Source of the DNA: Clostridiales bacterium
GTDB taxonomy: Bacteria > Bacillota > Clostridia > Oscillospirales > Oscillospiraceae
Assembly (NCBI GenBank): GCA_021203685.1
Contig: JAJQAS010000269.1
Span: forward strand, 1 to 7,518
Length of the DNA: 7,518 bases
Direction of reading: 5' to 3'
Shown: positions 1-5,385 of the stretch, one piece after another
Position numbering within the stretch: the first letter of the stretch is position 1
Layout of the letters: every line of letters starts with the position of its first letter
Position numbers and translations under genes: made by a program
Notes under the pieces: generated by a model
Database searches by the model: none
Seen by the model: the letters and a program-made list of their open reading frames with translations, nothing else
What the model was told of the DNA's origin: nothing

Positions 1-5
1 CTCTC

Positions 6-55
6 GCCTCCCCTGAAAGGGGAGGGGGACCATGCGAAGCATGGTGGAGGGGTTT
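6..55 (+). repeat. Dispersed hairpin repeat, family A copy 1
   Basis: This is the first of three related intergenic elements in the window. It opens with a perfect hairpin, CCTCCCC (7-13) and GGGGAGG (19-25) around loop TGAAA. A second perfect hairpin follows, ACCATGC (29-35) and GCATGGT (39-45) around loop GAA, and the element ends with GGAGGGGTTT (46-55). GGTGG (43-47) can also pair with CCACC (57-61) just outside it. It lies 54 bases beyond the glyA stop, antisense to glyA. It carries no credible coding frame. The shared ends and changed inner stem relative to the copies at 4455 and 7465 are seen directly; any role, such as a mobile palindromic element or an RNA-stabilising structure, is inference. 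Confidence 0.8.
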
Positions 56-59
56 ACCA

Positions 60-90
60 CCTCAAACCAGCTCAAAGGCCGGTTCAGAGG
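60..90 (-). terminator. Possible weak glyA terminator hairpin
   Basis: On the minus strand, about 20 bases past the glyA stop, AACCGGC and GCTGGTT can pair (seven pairs, one G-U) around a six-base loop. An outer CCTC/GAGG extension lies beyond a small internal bulge. There is no proper T-run after it, so it does not look like a standard intrinsic terminator. It may instead be a 3' end-protecting structure, or chance. Confidence 0.35.
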
Positions 91-109
91 AATCCGCAGA
101 AAAGGTTGC

Positions 110-1363
110 TTACTCGTACAGCGGGAACTGCTCCGTCAGGGCCAGGACGCGCTCAGAAATGTCGTCCTTCTTCTCCTCGTAGCAATAGATGCAGTCGGCG
201 ATGCAGTCGGCGATGACCTTCATCTCGGCCACGCCCATGCCCCGGGTGGTGGCGGCGGGGGTGCCCAGCCGGACGCCGGAGGTGACGAAGGGGCTGCGTT
301 TCTCGCCGGGGACGGTGTTCTTGTTGGCGGTGATGTGAACGCTGTCCAGCCGGGCCTCCAGCTCCTTGCCGGTGACGTCCTCCTCTTTCAGGTCCACCAG
401 CAGCAGGTGGTTATCAGTGCCGCCGGAGACCAGCTTGACGCCCCGGGCGGTGAGGCCCTCGGCCAGCGCCTGGGCGTTCTCCACGATTTTGTGGGCGTAC
501 CCCTTGAAAGCGGGCTGCAAGGCCTCCCCGAAGCACACGGCTTTGGCGGCGATGATGTGCTCCAGCGGTCCGCCCTGGGTGCCGGGGAACACGGCGGAGT
601 TGATGCGCTTGGCAAGATACTCGTTGTTGGTCAAAATCAGGCCGCCCCGGGGACCGCGCAGGGTCTTGTGGGTGGTGGTGGTGACCACGTCGGCGTAGGG
701 GACGGGGTTCTGGTGCGCGCCGCCCGCCACCAGACCGGCGATGTGGGCCATGTCCACCATCAGGTATGCGCCGTAGCCGTGGGCGATCTCCGCCAGCTTC
801 TCGAAGTCGATGGAGCGGGGATAGGCGGATGCGCCCGCCACGATGAGCTTGGGGCGGATCTTCCGCACCGCTTTGGCCACCTCGCCGTAGTCGATGAAGC
901 CGTTGTCGTCCACGCCGTAAGAGACGAAGTTATAATTCTTGCCGGACATATTCACTGGGGAACCGTGGGTCAGGTGGCCGCCCTGGGACAGGTCCATGCC
1001 CATAACGGTGTCGCCCAGGTCCAGCAGGGCGAAGTAGACAGCCAGATTGGCCTGCGCGCCGGAGTGGGGCTGGACGTTGGCATATTTCGCGCCGAAGAGC
1101 TTGCAGGCCCGTTCAATGGCGATGTTCTCCACCTGGTCCACATACATGCAGCCGCCGTAGTAGCGTTTGCCGGGGAGGCCCTCAGCGTATTTGTTGGTGA
1201 GGACGCTGCCCATGGCCGCCATGACGGCGGGGGAGACGATGTTTTCGCTGGCGATCAGCTCGATGTTTTGCCGTTGACGGTTCAGTTCCCGGCCCATGGC
1301 CTGGGCGACTTCCGGGTCAACGGACTGGATGAGCCCGATGGAGTCCTGCATTTCCTGATACAT
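110..1363 (-). CDS. glyA: Serine hydroxymethyltransferase GlyA
   Basis: This cytosolic PLP enzyme interconverts serine plus THF with glycine plus 5,10-methylene-THF, the main entry of one-carbon units into the folate pool. The 417-residue product is full length for the family. Visible signatures are IELIASEN (34-41), YAEGLPGKRYYGG (59-71), the QGGHLTHG segment (127-134), VDMAHIAGL (203-211) and the PLP-lysine motif VTTTTHKTLRGPRGG with Lys233 as the Schiff-base residue. The start at 1363 is chosen because GGAGGG lies 7 bases upstream (1371-1376 on the plus strand) and MYQEMQDS fits the family N-terminus; the open frame runs further up but without homology. It is divergent from the folate operon starting at 1518 and has its own strong promoter at 1407-1435. 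Nothing looks damaged. Confidence 0.98.
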   Translation of the reverse strand: MYQEMQDSIGLIQSVDPEVAQAMGRELNRQRQNIELIASENIVSPAVMAAMGSVLTNKYAEGLPGKRYYGGCMYVDQVENIAIERACKLFGAKYANVQPHSGAQANLAVYFALLDLGDTVMGMDLSQGGHLTHGSPVNMSGKNYNFVSYGVDDNGFIDYGEVAKAVRKIRPKLIVAGASAYPRSIDFEKLAEIAHGYGAYLMVDMAHIAGLVAGGAHQNPVPYADVVTTTTHKTLRGPRGGLILTNNEYLAKRINSAVFPGTQGGPLEHIIAAKAVCFGEALQPAFKGYAHKIVENAQALAEGLTARGVKLVSGGTDNHLLLVDLKEEDVTGKELEARLDSVHITANKNTVPGEKRSPFVTSGVRLGTPAATTRGMGVAEMKVIADCIADCIYCYEEKKDDISERVLALTEQFPLYE

Positions 1364-1406
1364 AATAGTTCCCTCCAAAAAGACAGTTTGTACGCTTGCT
1401 CCCAGT

Positions 1407-1435
1407 AATATACCAGATTTCCGCCTCTTTCTCAA
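1407..1435 (-). promoter_or_regulatory. glyA sigma-A promoter
   Basis: On the minus strand, TTGAGA (1430-1435, five of six to TTGACA) is separated by exactly 17 bases from TATATT (1407-1412, five of six to TATAAT). The -10 is preceded by TGG, an extended -10 feature. A start near 1400 would give a leader of about 37 bases that includes the GGAGGG ribosome site. This is the best promoter in the window. The -35 sits inside an imperfect TTCT-CA-AGAA palindrome, which could be an operator, though that is weak. Confidence 0.75.
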
Positions 1436-1456
1436 GAAGAAGATGTGACAAACGAC

Positions 1457-1484
1457 TTGCATTTTTCCCGATTGCTGTTAGAAT
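1457..1484 (+). promoter_or_regulatory. Candidate promoter of the folate operon
   Basis: TTGCAT (1457-1462, a poor -35, three of six) is 16 bases from TAGAAT (1479-1484, five of six). The -10 carries an upstream TGT (1476-1478), an extended -10 that could compensate for the weak -35. The predicted start near 1491 leaves about 27 bases before the TTG start at 1518. Its -35 is only about 20 bases from the -35 of the divergent glyA promoter, so the two could share a regulator. No THF-type riboswitch fits in so short a leader. Confidence 0.5.
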
Positions 1485-1517
1485 AAATGTGAAAAAAGCG
1501 GAGGAGGAACGGCGCTG

Positions 1518-2099
1518 TTGGACGCACAAATGGTTTTAACCGAAAAACAGACCCAGCGTATGCGGGGTATCCGGGCCCGAAACGCCCTCTCCGCCGGGCA
1601 GCGGGAGGAATACAGCCGCCGCATTTGCGAAAAAATCGCCGGGCTGAGCGCCTTTCAGTCGGCGGAGACGGTGTTGCTCTACGCAGCGTTCCGGGCGGAG
1701 GTCAGCTTAGACCCATTGCTCCCGGCGGCGGCGGGCAAGCGGCTGGCCTGGCCGGTGTGTTTGCCCCAGTGCCGGATGGCGGCGGCGATTCCCCAGGGCC
1801 CCGAGGGCTGGGAGACGGGGGCCTACGGCATCCGCGCCCCGGCGCTGGAACGGTCGCTGGTGGTGCCGCCGGAGGAGCTGGATTTGATTTTGGTCCCCTG
1901 CACCGCCTTCGACCCGGCTTGCCGCCGGGTGGGCATGGGCAAGGGCTACTATGACCGCTACCTGGCCCGGTGCGTCCGGGCGGTGAAACTGGGGGTGGCT
2001 TTCCAGTGCCAGCAGGTGGAGCGGGCCGCCGTGGAGGCCCACGACCTGCGGCTGGACGGGTTTATCACGGAGAGAGAGGTTTACACATGGAACAGATGA
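1518..2099 (+). CDS. 5-formyltetrahydrofolate cyclo-ligase
   Basis: This enzyme is expected to convert 5-formyl-THF plus ATP to 5,10-methenyl-THF, salvaging a folate form that inhibits GlyA. The 193-residue product has the usual family size. It shows the N-terminal basic helix with RNALS (21-25), a GAYGIRAP segment (101-108, usually GxxGIxEP; the Glu is changed to Ala here) and the hallmark GMGKGYYDRYL (139-149). The start is probably TTG at 1518: GGAGGAGG (1500-1507) is 10 bases upstream, whereas the in-frame ATG at 1530 would be 22 bases away. It is first in the rightward operon and overlaps the next gene by 13 bases, suggesting coupled translation. Family names in use include fau, fthC and ygfA; I assign no symbol. 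Confidence 0.94.
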   Translation: MDAQMVLTEKQTQRMRGIRARNALSAGQREEYSRRICEKIAGLSAFQSAETVLLYAAFRAEVSLDPLLPAAAGKRLAWPVCLPQCRMAAAIPQGPEGWETGAYGIRAPALERSLVVPPEELDLILVPCTAFDPACRRVGMGKGYYDRYLARCVRAVKLGVAFQCQQVERAAVEAHDLRLDGFITEREVYTWNR

Positions 2100-2731
2100 C
2101 AGAAAAATCCTGCAACCAGTTCCTGGAGGAGCTGGCGGGCAAAGCACCGACCCCCGGCGGCGGCGGAGCCGCCGCCCTGGTGGGGGCCGTGGGCGTGGCC
2201 CTGGGCAACATGGTGGGCAGCCTGACCACCGGCAAGAAGAAATACGCCGCCGTGGAGGCCGACATCCAGCGGCTCAACGCAAAGGCGGAGGTCCTCCGCC
2301 GGGAGCTGGAGGAGCTGGTCACAGCGGACGCGGAAGCGTTTGCCCCCCTCTCCAAAGCCTACGGTCTGCCCAAGTCCACCCCGGAGGAGGCCGCCCACAA
2401 GACCCAGGTGATGGAGGCGGCGCTGGAAGATGCCTGTGCCGTCCCCATGAAGATCATGATGCGCTGCTGCGACGCGCTGGATCTCATCGAGGAATACGCC
2501 GAAAAGGGCAGCGTGATGGCGGTCTCCGACGCGGGGTGCGCCGCCGTGTTCTGCAAGGCGGCCTTGCAGGCCGCCAGCCTGAACGTGTTCATCAACACCA
2601 GGGCCATGCAGAACCGGAACCGGGCCAACCAGTTGAACCTGGAGGCGGACATTCTGCTGAGCAATTATCTGCCCAAGGCGGACAAGATTTTCGACCGGGT
2701 GAACCGGGGACTGCGGACGTATCGGTATTGA
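2087..2731 (+). CDS. fchA: FchA/FTCD-C family methenyl-THF cyclohydrolase
   Basis: This 214-residue all-helical protein belongs to the formimino-THF cyclodeaminase/methenyl-THF cyclohydrolase family. Seen directly: APTPGGGGAAALVGA near residues 20-34, TTGKKKY (47-53), DAEAF (81-85), and GSVMAVSDAGCAAVF (141-155) in the second half. The family contains both cyclodeaminases (with a formiminotransferase, in histidine or purine breakdown) and cyclohydrolases (FchA of clostridia). There is no formiminotransferase here, while 5-formyl-THF cyclo-ligase and folD flank it, so I infer the cyclohydrolase role: 5,10-methenyl-THF to and from 10-formyl-THF. The ATG at 2087 has GAGG 7 bases upstream and overlaps the preceding gene by 13 bases; the open frame back to 1970 is only the shadow of that gene. 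A family B repeat begins directly after its TGA. Confidence 0.92.
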   Translation: MEQMTEKSCNQFLEELAGKAPTPGGGGAAALVGAVGVALGNMVGSLTTGKKKYAAVEADIQRLNAKAEVLRRELEELVTADAEAFAPLSKAYGLPKSTPEEAAHKTQVMEAALEDACAVPMKIMMRCCDALDLIEEYAEKGSVMAVSDAGCAAVFCKAALQAASLNVFINTRAMQNRNRANQLNLEADILLSNYLPKADKIFDRVNRGLRTYRY

Positions 2732-2751
2732 CAATTGGCAATGTGCAATTA
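2732..2751 (+). repeat. 7-base-period repeat, family B copy 1
   Basis: It starts at the first base after the fchA stop: a head CAATTG, then units GCAATGT and GCAATTA, followed by TG. It is the shortest of three related arrays (others at 4341-4374 and 4645-4671), all on the same strand as the gene they follow. This copy lies inside an operon, between fchA and the membrane-protein gene, and forms the left arm of a long hairpin (2736-2780). Confidence 0.75.
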
Positions 2752-2780
2752 TGTGGAGTTTCTGACGCTGCGCATTGCCA
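2736..2780 (+). promoter_or_regulatory. Intercistronic hairpin
   Basis: TGGCAATGTGC (2736-2746) pairs with GCGCATTGCCA (2770-2780) in 11 consecutive pairs including one G-T(U) wobble; A2747-T2769 adds a twelfth. The loop is about 21 bases. The left arm is family B repeat sequence, so the right arm either belongs to a longer form of the element or arose to match it. No T-run follows closely (an A-rich stretch leads into the next ribosome site), so it is more likely an mRNA processing or stability element than a terminator. Confidence 0.55.
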
Positions 2781-2821
2781 CGCTTTCCAGAACGATAAAA
2801 AAACAGGGAGGAAAAACAATT

Positions 2822-3478
2822 ATGGCAACGAAAAAAAGAAGCGCCGGAGGGGCTGCGGTCTCTTTTGTCCTCTGCTCCATCCTGTCCGTGGCGGCGGGCA
2901 TCGCCGCAGTGGTGCTGCTGTTCCAGAAGTGGGTGGTGGCGGACCTGCTGGGCGGCGAGAGCTACTCCATTTTGGAATTTCGCCAGATGGTAAACGAACT
3001 CCAGGAGACGCTGGAGAGCGTACAGACCAATCTCGCCGGACTGGGGCTGGACATTCAGCTGGAGCTGGAGGGCTTTACCCGGTTTGACCAGGCGACGCTG
3101 TTACTGCTGGCTGCCGTCGTGGTGCTCATCGCCGTGCAGGCGATTTACGTCCTGCTGGTGCTGACGGGGCGACCGGCCAGCCGCGCCTTCGGCATTTTTG
3201 CGGGACTGCTGACCCTCCTCTTAGGCGCGGCGGTGATCGTGCTGTTTTTCTGGATGACCAGCCAGCTGAACGAGACGCTGACCCTGGCCAACGAGGCCCT
3301 GAGCACCGCCAGCAGCGCCGCCAACGACCTGCTGGGGACGCTGAGCGCCTACTTCCCCTCGCTCCAGGGAACCACGGTCAGCACGCTGACCCTGGACGTC
3401 AACGAAATGCTCCACCTGACCACGTTCCCCTTCCTTGTCACCGGCCTGGGGTTGGTGGAGGCGATTTTGGCCCGGTAA
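2822..3478 (+). CDS. Four-helix membrane protein of unknown function
   Basis: I do not recognise this 218-residue protein. It starts at ATG 2822, with GGGAGG (2806-2811) 10 bases upstream; the open frame before that includes repeat sequence and is not coding. Hydrophobic helices lie near residues 11-35, 91-116, 121-144 and, shorter, 201-216. The basic N-terminus (MATKKR), the basic turn TGRPASR (115-121) and the final Arg all fall on one side, giving a consistent topology with both ends and the middle turn in the cytoplasm. Two outer loops of about 55 residues (36-90 and 145-200) are predicted helical, leucine-rich and poor in charge. The two halves (helix-loop-helix twice) could be a duplication, though residue identity is low. 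It sits between fchA and folD with 27 bases to folD, so it is probably co-transcribed. A link to folate transport or sensing is only a guess. Confidence 0.82.
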   Translation: MATKKRSAGGAAVSFVLCSILSVAAGIAAVVLLFQKWVVADLLGGESYSILEFRQMVNELQETLESVQTNLAGLGLDIQLELEGFTRFDQATLLLLAAVVVLIAVQAIYVLLVLTGRPASRAFGIFAGLLTLLLGAAVIVLFFWMTSQLNETLTLANEALSTASSAANDLLGTLSAYFPSLQGTTVSTLTLDVNEMLHLTTFPFLVTGLGLVEAILAR

Positions 3479-3505
3479 CGGAACCACAGGAAGGAAAGAG
3501 ACAAT

Positions 3506-4354
3506 ATGGCAATCATTCTGAAAGGCGCGCCCGTGGCGGCGGCGCTGAACCAGCGCACTCAGGCGCTGTGCGAACAGCTGAAACAAAAAAACGTTGTCCC
3601 CACCCTGGCGGTGGTCCGGGTGGGAGAACGGGAGGACGACCTCTCCTATGAGCGGGGGGTGACCAAACGCTGCCAGACCCTGGGCGTGGCCGTGAAGCAA
3701 TTCGTGCTGGACGCCCAGGCTACCCAGGGGGAGCTGCTGGACGTCATCGGCCAAATCAACCGGGACAAAACCATTCACGGCTGTCTGCTGTTCCGGCCCC
3801 TGCCGCCCCAGATGGACGACCGGCAGGTCCGCGCCGCCCTGGCCCCGGAGAAGGACGTGGACGGCATCACCGACCTGTCCCTGGCGGGGGTGTTCACCAA
3901 CACCAACGTGGGCTTCCCCCCCTGCACCGCCCAGGCCTGCGCGGAGATTTTGGACTTTTACGGGGTCGACCTCTCCGGCAAACGGGTGACGGTGGTGGGG
4001 CGCAGCCTGGTGGTGGGCAAGCCGGTGGCCATGCTGCTGGACAAACGCAACGCCACCGTGACCATGTGCAACTCCCGCACCCGTGACCTGCCCGCAATTT
4101 GCCGGGAGGCAGACGTGGTCGTTGTCGCCATGGGCAAGATGGGCGCCATCGGCGGCGACTGCCTGCGGCCCGGCCAGGTGGTGGTAGACGTGGGCATCCA
4201 CGTGGATGAGGACGGCAAGCTCCGGGGGGACGTGTGCTTCGACCAGGCGGAGCCGGTGGTGGAGGCCATCACACCGGTGCCCGGCGGGGTGGGGGCCGTG
4301 ACCACCGCGGTATTGGTGAACCATGTGGTACAGGCAGCTTCAATTAGCAATTAG
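3506..4354 (+). CDS. folD: FolD methylene-THF dehydrogenase, probably without cyclohydrolase
   Basis: FolD oxidises 5,10-methylene-THF to 5,10-methenyl-THF with NAD(P), and in most bacteria also hydrolyses it to 10-formyl-THF. The 282-residue product has both domains: LAVVRVG (34-40), EKDVDGITD (115-123), PPCTAQ (138-143), the Rossmann motif VVGRSLVVGKP (163-173) and TPVPGGVG (256-263). In an ungapped comparison with my recollection of E. coli FolD, Tyr48 of the YxxxK motif is kept but its Lys is Val52, and the VQLPLP segment is LFRPLP, so the active-site Gln is Phe96. Both residues are needed for cyclohydrolase in the studied human/E. coli-type enzymes; the Asp of KDVDG (119) remains. The likely outcome is a dehydrogenase served by the upstream fchA. 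ATG 3506 follows AGGAAGG (3488-3494). The last four codons and the TAG lie inside a family B repeat. Confidence 0.96.
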   Translation: MAIILKGAPVAAALNQRTQALCEQLKQKNVVPTLAVVRVGEREDDLSYERGVTKRCQTLGVAVKQFVLDAQATQGELLDVIGQINRDKTIHGCLLFRPLPPQMDDRQVRAALAPEKDVDGITDLSLAGVFTNTNVGFPPCTAQACAEILDFYGVDLSGKRVTVVGRSLVVGKPVAMLLDKRNATVTMCNSRTRDLPAICREADVVVVAMGKMGAIGGDCLRPGQVVVDVGIHVDEDGKLRGDVCFDQAEPVVEAITPVPGGVGAVTTAVLVNHVVQAASISN

Positions 4355-4374
4355 CAATGTGCAATGTGCAATTA
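4341..4374 (+). repeat. 7-base-period repeat, family B copy 2
   Basis: This is the longest of the three arrays: head CAATTA, then GCAATTA, GCAATGT, GCAATGT and GCAATTA, a perfect 7-base period, followed by TG. It starts 11 bases before the end of the folD stop codon and therefore encodes Ser-Ile-Ser-Asn and supplies the TAG (4352-4354). It has the same strand as folD. Its inverted relative at 4645-4671 lies at the opposite edge of this convergent intergenic region. Confidence 0.85.
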
Positions 4375-4420
4375 TGGGAACCAGACGTTGGTACTCAGTG
4401 GAGAACTTGTACTATGCTGA

Positions 4421-4454
4421 GGGAAAGTGCTTATGGAACAGCAAGCACTTCCCC
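4421..4454. other. Stable hairpin next to family A copy 2
   Basis: AAGTGCTT (4425-4432) pairs perfectly with AAGCACTT (4443-4450) around a 10-base loop. After one A-C mismatch, three further G-C pairs (4421-4423 with 4452-4454) extend the stem. It directly abuts the CTTGCC start of the repeat at 4455. There is no T-run, so terminator function is unlikely on its own; it may be a 3' protecting structure for folD mRNA or a remnant of an inserted element. Confidence 0.55.
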
Positions 4455-4515
4455 CTTGCCTCCCCTGAAAGGGCAGGGAGCGAAGCGGAAGTGCCGCTTG
4501 ACGGCGGAGGGGTTT
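4455..4515 (+). repeat. Dispersed hairpin repeat, family A copy 2
   Basis: This copy has the same frame as that at 6-55: CTTGCCTCCCC, loop TGAAA, then GGGCAGG (4471-4477, one base off a perfect first stem), and the end GGAGGGGTTT (4506-4515). The inner stem is here AAGCGG (4483-4488) with CCGCTT (4494-4499) around AAGTG, unrelated in sequence to the inner stems of the other two copies but again self-complementary. It lies about 100 bases beyond folD. The first-stem mismatch makes it the most decayed copy. Confidence 0.75.
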
Positions 4516-4538
4516 CCGGCGTATTTTCATGAAAACCA

Positions 4539-4585
4539 AAAACCGGAACAGACGAATCAACCACGTCTGTCCCGGTTTTCCTTTT
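4539..4585. terminator. Bidirectional intrinsic terminator
   Basis: Arms AAAACCGG-A-ACAGACG (4539-4554) and CGTCTGT-C-CCGGTTTT (4564-4579) form 15 pairs with one A-C mismatch and a nine-base loop. On the plus strand the stem runs into TTTTCCTTTT; on the minus strand it runs into TTTTTGGTTTT. This serves both convergent transcription units, ending folD rightward and the J-domain operon leftward. Confidence 0.9.
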
Positions 4586-4644
4586 GGGTCTTTATTTTGA
4601 ATCACTGACAGGTTCGATTCAAAGGAACCACCTTGAAATCACGG

Positions 4645-4671
4645 TAATTGCACATTGCACATTGCAAATTG
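4645..4671 (-). repeat. 7-base-period repeat, family B copy 3
   Basis: Read on the minus strand it is head CAATTT, then GCAATGT, GCAATGT and GCAATTA. It begins three bases after the TGA of the J-domain gene; those three bases are TAA, a tandem stop. As in the other two copies it is on the coding strand and at the very end of the gene. Confidence 0.85.
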
Positions 4672-4674
4672 TTA

Positions 4675-5385
4675 TCAGCCGAATCCCCCTGGCCCGTAAT
4701 AGCCGCCGTACCCGCCGTAGTAGCCGCCGCCGCTGCCGCCGCAGCAGGAGCTGCCACAGCAGTTGCACAGCAGGTTCATCAGGCACAGGTACATACACCA
4801 GCTGTGGTGTCCCCCCATGGTGCAGAAGTTGGCGTTCTGCTGCTGGTAGAACTGGCCGCCCATCTGCACCTGCTGCAAGGCCATCTGGTACTCCATGTTG
4901 TTGGGGTCCAGGCGCACCGCCTGCTGGAGCTGCTGGACAGCGAGGATTTTGTTGCCCAGGCCGGAGTTGGCCAGCCCGCTCAGGTAATACCACCGGGCAT
5001 TGTGCTCCTTGGCGTCCATCCGGTTGAGCACGTTCAGCGCGTCCTGGTAGCTGCCCACCTGGACGAAGTGCCACGCGGACTGAAATTCCGGGCCGTCCTG
5101 CCGGGTGTCGTAGGTGGTGCGGTGTTGGCTCTGCTGCTGGTAGCTGCGGAAGGGGTCGGAGTAGGCGGCGGAGCTGTTGTAGTTGGGCTGCTGCCGCTGG
5201 TACTTCTGGGGATTGTTGATCTGGTCGTAGGCGGCGTTGATCTCGTTCATCTTTTTGGCGCACTCCGGGTCGTTGGGGTGCAGATCGGGATGGTACTTCT
5301 TGGCCAGCCTGCGGTAAGCCTTCTTGATCTCGTCCGGCGGAGTGTCAGGAGTTACGCCCAATACTTTATAAGGATCGTCGATCAT
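4675..5385 (-). CDS. J-domain protein with TPR-like middle and Cys/Gly-rich tail
   Basis: This is a 236-residue DnaJ-type co-chaperone. Residues 4-62 are a J-domain (DPYKVLGV, KKAYRRLAKKYHPDLHP with HPD at 32-34, INAAYDQI), which should stimulate an Hsp70 ATPase. A Gln/Tyr/Ser-rich linker (63-98) follows, then two or so TPR-like helix pairs (102-172, with QDALNVL, ARWYYLSGLA, AVQQLQQAVRLDPNN). The tail has eight Cys within residues 188-215 and then a Gly/Tyr run to the end. The classic DnaJ zinc-finger (CxxCxGxG) and substrate domains are absent, so this is a specialised J-protein. The ATG at 5385 is chosen because it overlaps the upstream gene's TGA as ATGA; GGAGGG lies 12 bases before it. 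A GTG at 5439 is open too but has no ribosome site. It is last in the leftward operon. Confidence 0.88.
   Translation of the reverse strand: MIDDPYKVLGVTPDTPPDEIKKAYRRLAKKYHPDLHPNDPECAKKMNEINAAYDQINNPQKYQRQQPNYNSSAAYSDPFRSYQQQSQHRTTYDTRQDGPEFQSAWHFVQVGSYQDALNVLNRMDAKEHNARWYYLSGLANSGLGNKILAVQQLQQAVRLDPNNMEYQMALQQVQMGGQFYQQQNANFCTMGGHHSWCMYLCLMNLLCNCCGSSCCGGSGGGYYGGYGGYYGPGGFG

Larger units (their letters stand above)
4355..4674. other. Convergent intergenic region, no gene
   Basis: These 320 bases separate folD (rightward) from the J-domain gene (leftward). From left to right they hold the rest of family B copy 2, a strong hairpin (4421-4454), family A copy 2 (4455-4515), a bidirectional terminator (4539-4585) and family B copy 3 in inverse orientation (4645-4671). 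Open frames through it (for example 4357-4608 on the plus strand) begin inside repeat DNA, lack ribosome sites and read across the terminator, so I do not call a gene. Confidence 0.8.

Noticed and set aside
32..1408. Long plus-strand open frame opposite glyA
   Set aside because: It is entirely antisense to a clear glyA, has a His/Val/Gly-rich translation without any motif, and arises from the high-GC codon pattern of the real gene.
1485..1517. THF or glycine riboswitch ahead of the folate operon or glyA
   Set aside because: The inferred leaders are only about 27 and 37 bases, too short for either aptamer, and no conserved core is visible.
1970..2086. Upstream extension of the fchA frame
   Set aside because: It lies wholly inside the cyclo-ligase gene, reads as Gly/Arg-rich sequence, and the ATG at 2087 has the ribosome site and the family N-terminus.
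2735..2821. Upstream extension of the membrane-protein frame
   Set aside because: It begins in family B repeat DNA with no ribosome site; the ATG at 2822 has GGGAGG and starts a typical basic N-terminus before the first helix.
3221..4324. Minus-strand open frame opposite folD
   Set aside because: It is a shadow of folD and the end of the membrane-protein gene; no motif, no start signal.
4357..4608. Small gene in the convergent gap
   Set aside because: It starts within a repeat, crosses family A copy 2 and both arms of the terminator, and lacks a ribosome site.
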